This document shows positions 55,838 to 64,000 of a stretch of DNA of 64,000 nt, one piece after another. Position 1 is the stretch's first letter; each line of letters begins with the position of its first letter. The notes beneath the pieces were generated by a model, which ran no database searches, had not been told where the DNA came from, and saw only the letters and a list, made by a program, of their open reading frames with translations. Location: NCBI GenBank assembly GCA_916610825.1, contig OU744453.1:3416724-3480723 (forward strand), given 5' to 3'. Made by a program: the position numbers and the translations under genes. This DNA comes from Haliclystus octoradiatus. Its lineage: Eukaryota; Cnidaria; Staurozoa; Stauromedusae; Haliclystidae.

Positions 55838-58800
55838 CTACAAAATAATAAAAATAAAGTAATGTAGACGGTGTCGCCCTACCGAAGGCACCCGTACCAC
55901 TCCTCTATTTCTAGATGAGTGGCTTTTTTCGCTGAGAGCAATGATTTTAAACGCTCATTGTTGATCTCAGCCGCGACACTGCACATCGATTTCAACAGAC
56001 TTCATTGCAGATAGGTCTTGATTGTCAATGCGCAACGATGCGCCGCAGCTACTCACAATGCAATTCCCTCTTTACCATTCCATCCGCCATCCTCAGATGG
56101 TACTCATTTGATGTTTCTGATAAAATCAAGGCTAAGTTGACCTTAGGGGGATTTGAACCACAGTCGATCAGATATGATCTGATCTGAAGTTCGGTTGCTC
56201 TGCCATCTGAGCTAATCCTGCTAGTCAAAATGATGCACAAGCGAAACTTTATCTAGCAATGCTATATAGTACTGTGCTATACAATATCACTGATCTTTTA
56301 AATAGGTGAACACTTCATTTTACATGTGTGGTGTGTTAGGTAAGCAATCGGCAAACATTTTCCTATGAGCTATTGATATTTGGTACATGAGAAGGCACGT
56401 AAGGAGAAAAGGAGAAGGCAGGCAGAAAATCAAGAGCCATCGCGGCGATGGTATGGGTTTTGTAAGAGAGATATTTCGTCTGTAAGACCCTGTTTACAGT
56501 AAGGACTATAAACCTAATTGATTACATTCGCACGTGCCTTAGAGAATGCATAAAAGACAATAAACGTATCCCTAAACTGCAGAGTATATATAGACACCTT
56601 ACTGCTTGAATGGTGATATTGCTGGTAGACTGATAGAACATGATAACCCAAAATAACTATTAATTCATAGGTCAGAGTTCAGATAGAGAGGTTAAATCTC
56701 CTGAAGTGACGTAGAGACTATTTCGAAATTTCTCCAAAATTACCAAACATCCCCGATTCATACATGTCAAAACCTTCTCCCCAAGTAGAGTGCTGGGTAT
56801 CTCTCTACCCCTCTTGTACCACCCCCCTCTGCAATAAATTCGTAAAGGAATGTCTAAACAGTGTGAATATATATGTAATTGCCTTTTTCACTTACCATCA
56901 ACGCATGGTAATTTGTCTATTGGGTCTTTTGTTGCACATCGTCCCTGATTGAATGATACATCATCAATTGCAATATCTCCTTGATAATCTGATCCTCTGA
57001 CACCTTCGAATATCACTTGATGGATGCGATTTGAATAAAATTGTGCCTTGCCATATTTCCAACCTAAGCCTTGATCTCCTGATTTTTTTATTAGTACACG
57101 TGGTTGATCAATTCCAAATTCCTTTAACAACACATTGAATGTGCCCATATGACTGCTGTTTGCTGCATGCATGTTATAATAGAAGCTCAAGCACGTTACA
57201 CGAGTTGGGCTGAAGACACCACTAGATAACCGAGCTGTGTCGTTCTCTTTCCTAGGCAAAGATGCTTCGATAAAAACATATGCACCTATAAAGTACAATA
57301 AAAAATACACACTGAAAATGAGACGAATTTATTGTGCGATGTTTATGAAGCTATTGAGCATTGTATTATGAAAATGATTCGATCAATCTGATTGGTTTAG
57401 AATTTGACTCCAAATCACCATATTGCAAAACTAGGTTCTAAAATGCAATCGATCTTACTATTCGAACTTTACACAACGAATGAGATTTTCTCATTTGATC
57501 AGGAGTTTTCAAAAACATTTTATTGGCAAAAAGGTCATGTTTATGTGTAAATGTGAATAAATGTTGTGTCAAGTTATAATACAAAGCAATTGGTGCACGG
57601 TTTCCTATTTGAGCAATTGATATTTTGCGCACTCGAGTCACTTCAGGATAAAACTCGAAGGCGAAAATCATTCGCAGCGGTGGCCTGTGATTTTCTGATA
57701 ACTTCTCATTTTCTCCATACGTGCCATCTCTCGTAGATGCTTACCCATTCTTCCAGTGCTATGATCTCTCTGTGGTCCTGTGTCTCCACTTGGTGTAGGT
57801 CCAACACGTCTAATCCAATCAAAATCATCATTGTTGTTGTTAGTAAAATGACAAAATCCATGATCAAAGCTACACGAAAAATGTCCTAAATAGATTACAG
57901 AATTGGAATACGTCAGAATCATGCATGTCACATAAATAACAATATAATTTAATCGGCAGTTGCTACTGCATTGTAAAAATTTACCCTTTTGCTTTTATGT
58001 ATTTCATTTTATACTTATAGCTTTGTCTCGTTCATACATACATACATATACATATACAAACATACACACATACATACATACATACATGTAAACATATTTA
58101 TTTCACCCTAATGCAAGGTAGTCAAAATTTAAGATAAGTACAGTATAAAAGTTAAAACTAATTGGTTAATATAGCGAATTAAGTATAATATTTAATATGT
58201 GTTGATCAATGATCAATTAATATTATGCTAGTTGGTTACATCAATCAAAAGACAAAATGGACAAATTTCAAAAACCCGGCTAGAGTTAAATCTTACCGTG
58301 GATTGTGTATGGCGTTACTGTTGGATTGTGTCTCGTCGTTCGACCTGGCGTAAATAACAGAGATATAAGTACAATGGATGTTTTCTTTAACGTTATAGGC
58401 GCATATGACTTTATAGAAGCGTCTTTGCATCGGAAGAGAGCGAAACAGCTCGGTGGGGGATTGAAACTTCAAACGGTTGGTATACGGGGACGTGCCAATT
58501 ATCGAGGGTACCTTTTCATTGTCTTCGAAAATGTTGGGGGTATTTTATCAGAGTTTTCAAAATATTCGAGGTATTGTTTATGTTGTATAAAAATTGTTGA
58601 TGTAAACCCACGAAACTGTAATCAATTTTCAAATATGCGGCGATAAGAAACTATTCGGGTATATATGTTGGTCTGAATAAAATATTTAACTTACCAGTTT
58701 ATGTAGAAAAAAGTTTGGAGGGCAGACTTCTGACTTCCAATTGGCACATTCTTGTTCAACAATAATAACATAGATAATCTAAAGTGTCTACAAGATGTGT

Positions 58801-61800
58801 GGTAGGCTGGGGGTTTGATTCGTCTGTGGTACATGTAAATTCCTAATACCCATCAAACAAAGAAGCAATAAAATGCTTACGAGGTGACTGTCACTCGACC
58901 AAATTCATACTATACCTTGACACTTATAGAGTTGACCAGCTTGATATGCATCAATGGCTGATAATCCAACACGTTGTCCGAGTTGAAAGGCTGTTGGTAA
59001 CTTTGCCTCAATAGTTGTACTACCATTACCAAAAGCACCCCCAGAGTATTGCATAACAGATAGATAATCATATGGAGTACCAAGACTGTCTATTTGGGAT
59101 CTGTTGTAGCTGATAAAGTTATGAGTCTTATCTAGAAGTAAAATTGACATAAGCATAACATATAAATTATAAAAGTTAAATAAGAGTCTTCTTAGATAAT
59201 AATTTGACGCAATAGCTAACATCAAATAGATTTATTAATAAAGAACAATGTTTCTGGTTCTCAACTGAGCCCATCTTTAAAGTTAAATACAAGGTTGAAA
59301 AGTAATCTAATTTATAGTTTTTACGTAATAAATAGCTATAATAGTAAAAATACATCCTTGGGGATGAAATTTACGAAAATAAATTTGATCTTATAGAATC
59401 AGATTGGATTGTCCATGTAGGCAAGGTTTCAGTTCTCTAATGAAAATCATTTCATAAAGCAAACAATCGAATTTGTCCTGCAGCGGCGTAGAATGGAAAA
59501 TTGATTACCGATATCCTTAGGGGCATTTTTATTATATTATAGCTATTTATTATGTAAAAACCATAAATTAGATTACTTTTTAACCTTGTATTTAACTTGA
59601 AAAAGGGCTCAGTTGAGAATCCGAAACGTTGTTCTTCATTAATAAGTCTATTTGCTGTTAGCTATTGCGTCAAAATATAAATTATATGTTGATAAGTTAT
59701 AGTAGAGGGATTACAGAGCTAGTCATTAACCAACCAAAGGTCAACTCAGCCTTGAGTATATTCATCTTACGATTACGGATTGGATGGTCCGGGATTATTG
59801 CGCTATGAATATCTTCCCACTGCAGCTGCACGTTGGCAATCAATTGATGCCTGCTATGTCATCTATTGAAATTAATTATACGGTATCAAGGCTGAGATCA
59901 GAAGTTAACATATTCCACAATTGCTCGTGATGAATAAGCAACTCCTCTAAATCTAGAAGGGTAGTATACAAGAGGATACAAGGTTTCATATCTATGGCGA
60001 TGTCATCTCATTCACTTGCTTCAATAATTCAGATTATTACCAGCTTGGTCACAAAATGATCATTCGTTTTAAAATATTATGATTTTCCATTGATAATATG
60101 TAATTGTAATGATGCCCAATTAACTCCTAAGGATTATATCTAATAGATGTTTTTTTTTTTTTTTTTTTTTTGGATTTATCATTTTTCCACGAACCGGGTA
60201 AGCTTACAGCTTTTTTCACCGGGTTGGTTGGTTAATTTGATAGTATTTTGAAGCTTGTGTGCGTTTAATAGCCGGATGCCCTTCCTGACGCCAACCTATA
60301 GTGCTCCGGACAGGGATTGAACCTGAGACCCTGCGGGCCGTGGTCCAACACCCTAGCCACTACACCAAGGCCGCATGTTAGCAGCAGCAGAAGAGAGTTA
60401 CTTACTTGGCATAACATTTTCCCAATTGATATTAAGATAGTCATCTCTATCCCCTCTACTTTGTTCATGATGAAATCCCATGGCATGACCTTCGTAAAAA
60501 AAGAAATTAATTTGCTTAATTTTGTTAATAAATATGCACTGATAATTATAATAACTAATTCCATTATATTTTTTAATATTAAACATTAAACATTGAATTG
60601 AGCCAAATGATCTAAATTTGATTCCTAATCTATTTTTGCAAATGCATATCTAACAGATTTACAGTATAATTTTAAATAAAAATCTTCATGTATGAGCCTA
60701 CTCTTAAAATATCCTCTTTTGGGCCTCGAAGTTCTTATAATAAAGGTTTACAGTAAGGACAAATACAAACATGGCAAAAGTGTGTGGTAACCCTTTTCTT
60801 AAATAAAACAAATGTCATAATCAAGTTTGTTTCTGTAGCGGATGTTCGCTCAAATCTTGAATTAATGATTTAAAATTCAGTTTAAATTCAATATTTTCAC
60901 TTACTAAAATGTCCTCGGATCAAATAACTCAAAAACTTCAAAATAATTCAAAACGTTAATCTTCTTAGATAGAGATAGCTTTGTTGATATTATTTCTTTG
61001 GTAATGCATTGCAGTTTCCTATTCTTCCTCAGCTTTGAGAATCTGACATAGTTTTATCGAAAAATTTAGACAGGAATTTTGAAAAGATGTTTATCTTGGA
61101 TTTCCAAACACAAAGAAAAGCCAATCAAATTGCAGAATTACGTTCGAATATGACGTCATATTTTAGAAAATGAGTTCTTATACAAAAATGACTGTTAATT
61201 CTTATCAACTATTATTGTCAGCCATACATGAGTTTGATAAAAATTGTCTCCATTCAACGTCTATTTATCTATACTCTAGCAAAACTATTGTTCGCTCATT
61301 CATCGTTAGTAATCCTGGCCTAAATTCAAACATATTTAGTCAGATATTTGTCGATACCAACATTGTGAGAATAATAATTAATTTCACTTCACAAATTAAT
61401 TTAATTCGTAGCAGTTAATCTGTTAAGTCTACGCTTACTCTTTCTAAATGTTAGCAATTTTTATAGAAAACACAAATTCCAATTACCTTTTGATGATTTG
61501 TATGATTGCATAATGTGGTATATTTTATTGCACTGCAGTCATTTATTTCTCGTGTATTTCCCAAATACAACCAATCACTCATTCAATTATGGTTGTTATA
61601 TTGGGAGGAAAGAAGTTAGAATGTGAAGTTTGAAACTGATCGTCGCAGATCTCAACATCAAGATTTTTGATATTTTGTAAAATAGTATTTTATAAGATAT
61701 TTTATAAAACTGTCAAAAGTCTGATTTCCATTCCATAATAACCTTTTTCTTACAATTTTCCCGAAAACGTTGCATATTCATAGGAGCATGGTAAAAGTAA

Positions 61801-63442
61801 AAGTAAGTAATTTAGACGGTGAAGCCCTACCGAAGGCACCCATACCACTCATCTCTATAGAGTTTATTCTAGAGGAGTGGCTCTTTTAGTGGCTCTTTTC
61901 GCTAAGAGCAATGATGTTAAACGCTCCTTAGATCTTAGCTGCGACACTGCAGATCAATTTTAACAGATTTCATGGCAGGTAGGCCTTGATTTTCAATGCA
62001 CAATGATGCGCCGCAGCTACTCACAATGCAATTCCCTCTTAAACTTTCCGTTCGCCATCCTTAGATGGTACGCATTTGATGTTTAGATAATGTCAAGTCT
62101 GAGTTGCTGACCTTCGGGGGATTTGAACCACAGTCGATCAGATATGATCCGATCTGAAGTTCGGTGGCTCTGAGATCTGAGCTAATCAGGAGCATGGCAA
62201 AAACGCCAAACGTATATATTCAGACAGATCTGAACGTACACTGTTTTATAAATTCAGAATGTTTATTGTTTGTGAGCTTGAGTTGCAGTGCTAAGTAAAA
62301 TTGGACTAAAAGAAGTCATAAAATCATCGAATATGATTCTTTGATATGATTACTCATCGCTGATTAGTTGTTGTTGATATTTGTTTCAGACTAGTAAAAT
62401 TGTAAAATAGGATACTCCGAATATTTTTTTAAAAAAGAAACAATAAGTGAGAAGAAACAAATTTAAGCCATACATAATTAATTGAAAATACCATAAAGTT
62501 TGCATTACGTTAAACTCGACATGTTTTCTTGTAAAACATACTTTTGAAAAGGTACCCTCTAAAATTTGAACGTCCATATACGCTGAAAGTATGGAAATTA
62601 CCCCCCCCCCCTTCCGGGTTATGATGCTTACCAATTTCATGGACGACTGTACCAACACCTTCGCATCCTGTTCCTATGGAAACCTCTTGCATGTCACCTT
62701 GTTTACCGATCCAAGACCAACAACTTGAAGAAAAACAAAAGAAAAGAATAAATCATGTAATTTATTTAACCTAGCAGTAAATTATGTATTCAATGATTAA
62801 ATTAAAACAATACATCCGTTTCCAATTTTCTTAGTTTGATAACAAGCACGTTTTTCGTTACATCTTATGGAAAATCTTTTTTAATTTATTCATTTATTGA
62901 TGCTCAAATTTAGTTTAGTATCATTATTATTGACATGCCAAAACTAATTCCTGGAATGTTCAAGAAAACTGCTCAAATTAAATATACTTATTATTGTCTA
63001 TCAAAATCAGACCTTTGAGAAAAAAATTATATAACTTAAAGGTTTCTGAACAAATGATGATAATAATGATGATGATAATGATGATGATGATACAAACAGG
63101 TGTGACCAGCTGTGCTTCAATTCGAGATGTTTTTTTCTTGATTAGGATTATTATTCTCGCCATATCGATAAAAATAAAAGCTTTGAATTTGCTGCACTGA
63201 GGTACGCGGATAATCGGAAATAGTATTGACATTGACTTTTAACAACTACAAATTTTAGCTTCTTCTAGGGAACGTTTTCTTACATAATACCTTACATAAT
63301 GGCTCACCGTTAACTTACCCTGTTTTATTAACAAATTGTAAATAATCTTTCTCGTCAGTTCTTTGTATAAATTGAAGACAGGTCTTGGTCTCCCACTCTC
63401 GGAATGCTTGCGTTATACCCCACGTCGCAGCTGGATTAGAAA
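55698..63442 (-). CDS. Astacin-MAM-ShKT secreted metalloprotease (gene 2, 5' end missing)
   Basis: Minus-strand exons: 63442-63319, 62723-62632, 60489-60406, 59131-58916, 58344-58297, 57885-57745, 57285-56896, 55837-55698. Lengths 124, 92, 84, 216, 48, 141, 390 and 140; the first seven equal those of astacin gene 1. They give 411 codons including the stop, in frame. Catalytic signature HEIGHAMGFHHEQSRGDRD, Met-turn SVMQYSGGAFG, MAM domain (CSFDHGFCHF to DDVSFNQGRC) and ShKT ending CPQSCGLC. An active secreted zinc protease is predicted. The prodomain and signal-peptide exons should lie beyond 63442; I see no match up to the window end. The 54-nt linker exon of gene 1 is not found here. Introns carry SINEs and foldbacks. 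It points toward gene 1, so the pair is inverted around the A-B-C cluster. Confidence 0.9.
55857..56218 (-). mobile_element. tRNA-derived SINE, family 1, next to the ShKT exon
   Basis: Full-length by eye: plus-strand order GTAATGTAGACGGTGTCGCC, GCGCAACGATGCGCCGCAGC, GGGGGATTTGAACCACAGTC, CATCTGAGCTAATCC. In gene orientation its head is upstream and its 3' end abuts the acceptor of the last astacin exon. Confidence 0.88.
56896..57285 (-). CDS. Astacin gene 2, MAM domain exon 2
   Basis: 390 nt, AYVFIEASLPRKENDTARLS to DDVSFNQGRC and a short linker ending PCVDG; highly similar to 9891-10280. Confidence 0.94.
57745..57885 (-). CDS. Astacin gene 2, MAM domain exon 1
   Basis: 141 nt, CSFDHGFCHFTNNNNDDFDW to DHSTGRMG; donor GTAAGC. 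Confidence 0.92.
58025..58090. repeat. (ACAT)n microsatellite
   Basis: TACATACATACATATACATA and similar for about 60 bases in an astacin gene 2 intron. Confidence 0.9.
58297..58344 (-). CDS. Astacin gene 2, 48-nt linker exon
   Basis: GRTTRHNPTVTPYTIHG, between CGCCAG and GTAAGA, phase 1-1. Confidence 0.85.
58393..58461 (+). pseudogene. Inverted fragment of MAM exon 2 with its acceptor
   Basis: Plus-strand GTTATAG followed by GCGCATATGACTTTATAGAA (AYDFIEASLHRKR) matches the start of the MAM exon at 57285 (AYVFIEASLPRKE), including the splice acceptor, but stands on the opposite strand within the same gene. It ends near the CAGCTCGG shared with the parent. Confidence 0.7.
58916..59131 (-). 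CDS. Astacin gene 2, Met-turn exon
   Basis: 216 nt, NKTHNFISYNRSQIDSLGTP, then [15 protein letters not shown], to QAGQLYKCQ. Acceptor TTCTAG, donor GTATAG. Confidence 0.93.
59205..59680. mobile_element. Foldback element with about 170-bp arms
   Basis: TTGACGCAATAGCTAACATC on the left and its mirror GCTATTGCGTCAA on the right, with TTCTCAACTGAGCCC and GGGCTCAGTTGAGAA inside the arms. No gene in the 120-base centre. It lies about 75 bases from the Met-turn exon. Confidence 0.85.
59738..59960 (+). mobile_element. Degenerate tRNA-derived SINE, family 1
   Basis: GGTCAACTCAGCCTTGAGTA, GATGGTCCGGGATTATTGCG and AAGGCTGAGATCAG follow the family 1 body order. The head is missing. Confidence 0.55.
60190..60380 (-). 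mobile_element. tRNA-derived SINE, family 2 (best copy)
   Basis: Minus strand: GCGGCCTTGGTGTAGTGGCT (box A), CAGGTTCAATCCCTG (box B), GGCGTCAGGAAGGGCATCC. A T22 tract lies beyond its plus-strand left side, near 60150. It is inserted about 25 bases 3' of the zinc-site exon. Confidence 0.8.
60406..60489 (-). CDS. Astacin gene 2, zinc-site exon
   Basis: 84 nt, HAMGFHHEQSRGDRDDYL; the intron after HEI is at the same point as in gene 1. Acceptor ACGAAG is unusual but phase and length fit. Confidence 0.93.
61801..62193 (-). mobile_element. tRNA-derived SINE, family 1
   Basis: Plus-strand order GTAATTTAGACGGTGAAGCC to GGGGGATTTGAACCACAGTC and GATCTGAGCTAATC. A small internal duplication of TTTAGTGGCTCTTTT near 61880 distinguishes it from other copies. 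Confidence 0.82.
62632..62723 (-). CDS. Astacin gene 2, catalytic exon (CWSWIG to HEIG)
   Basis: 92 nt, CWSWIGKQGDMQEVSIGTGC through VGTVVHEIG; donor GTAAGC. A run of about twelve C lies 20 bases downstream in the intron. Confidence 0.92.
63319..63442 (-). CDS. Astacin gene 2, catalytic exon (NPAATWGITQAF)
   Basis: 124 nt, VSNPAATWGITQAFREWETK to VNKTG, acceptor CTTTATAG, donor GTAAGT. Confidence 0.92.
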
Positions 63443-63505
63443 CTATAAAGAAAGCCAAGAGAGTAATAACGTGAAATAAGACAAATAGACCAAACATCAC
63501 ATATC

Positions 63506-63922
63506 TGAAACGGCAGATTTCTCCGGTCAACTTGAAATTCACATAAAATGTTCATAAAAATACAATAAGTACTTTCCCGTTTGTTGTTTTAGTCAAATTT
63601 TATTGCGGAGCTCACAAGCGATGAATTTATAAATCATTTCACGGTCAAAGCCCTCTTAATTCATATATTTCGTGTTTTCGTCATGCTTCTATGTATTTGC
63701 AAAGTCATAGGAGAACAAAAGAATCAAAGACCATGAAACTCACATGCAGCAATTCCTCAAAACGATAAGAAGGCTTTGACCGTGAATCATGAAATATAAA
63801 TTGGATTTTAGAAGGGTTCACAACAAAATTTTATTGAAACAAGAAATAGGGAATTGTTTAGCATATTTTTATGAACACTTTTATGTGATTTTCAAGTTGC
63901 CCGGAGAAATCTGCCGTTTTAA
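63506..63922. mobile_element. Foldback element with about 150-bp arms
   Basis: CGGCAGATTTCTCCGGTCAA and the inner TTTCACGGTCAAAGCCCTCT on the left mirror GGCTTTGACCGTGAATCATG and CCCGGAGAAATCTGCCG on the right. It occupies the astacin gene 2 intron where the next upstream exon would be expected. Confidence 0.85.
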
Positions 63923-64000
63923 TTCTGTGGCGGCTTCGTCTAACTTTATTTCAGGGCATATTTCAAGCTTAAAAACTAGTTTCAGCTTCTTTTTTAAACG

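Noticed and set aside
55857-56218. Functional tRNA genes suggested by A and B boxes
   Set aside because: The tRNA-like heads are continuous with a 300-base conserved body in every copy, and the arms do not fold as a clean cloverleaf; they are SINEs.
54210-56240. Short frames of about 60 codons near 54.2 and 56.0 kb, on both strands, similar to one another
   Set aside because: They are translations of family 1 SINE copies.
58690-58760. Minus-strand stretch ECANWKSEVCPPNFF before a good GTAAGT donor, resembling a ShKT piece or the missing 54-nt astacin linker exon
   Set aside because: It ends in the wrong phase for the following 48-nt exon, the required frame has a stop, and no acceptor gives a length divisible by three.

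Overview
This window is animal DNA, not bacterial: it is AT-rich, its genes are cut into short exons with GT-AG introns, and the introns are packed with SINE-, LINE- and Penelope-like debris, foldback elements and satellite. The protein families (astacin-MAM-ShKT metalloproteases; secreted PAN, TSP1 and CNTNAP-type fibrinogen-like proteins) fit a marine invertebrate. Astacin-MAM-ShKT is known from cnidarians (Hydra HMP2 type), so a cnidarian is my first guess, but a tunicate or another invertebrate cannot be excluded from the sequence alone. The ORFs longer than about 60 codons are mostly single exons or low-complexity noise. The gene models below were assembled by hand from splice sites, reading phase and paralogue comparison.

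Layout, left to right. (1) 1-1501, minus: the 5' end of COPB2 (coatomer beta'), with a coding exon that is only the ATG. (2) 2054-11197, plus: an astacin-MAM-ShKT protease, 12 exons, signal-peptide exon not found. (3) 12718-19498, minus: gene A, a secreted protein with PAN-like, TSP1, two Thr-rich exons and a CNTNAP-type fibrinogen-like domain. (4) 24295-40736, minus: gene B, PAN-like, Pro/Thr-rich linker, fibrinogen-like; one of its introns holds an 85-bp satellite of about 5.6 kb. (5) 43155-53525, minus: gene C, the same architecture as B, with a one-base frameshift in a homopolymer in the last exon. (6) 53740-55500, minus: orphan exons that look like the relic of another family member. (7) 55698-63442, minus: a second astacin-MAM-ShKT gene whose exons match the first in length almost base for base; its 5' end lies beyond the window.

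The two proteases point inward and bracket the tandem A-B-C array. In A, B and C every junction agrees: PAN exon ends in phase 0, then a 25-nt exon (phase 0 to 1), then one or more symmetric 1-1 exons, then a terminal fibrinogen-like exon entered in phase 1. The middle cassette (TSP1 plus Thr-rich exons, or one Pro/Thr exon) is therefore exchangeable without breaking frame. This small, apparently lineage-specific secreted family with a swappable stalk is the most interesting system in the window. All gene products except COPB2 are predicted to be extracellular; any functional link between the proteases and the PAN-fibrinogen-like proteins is conjecture from proximity.
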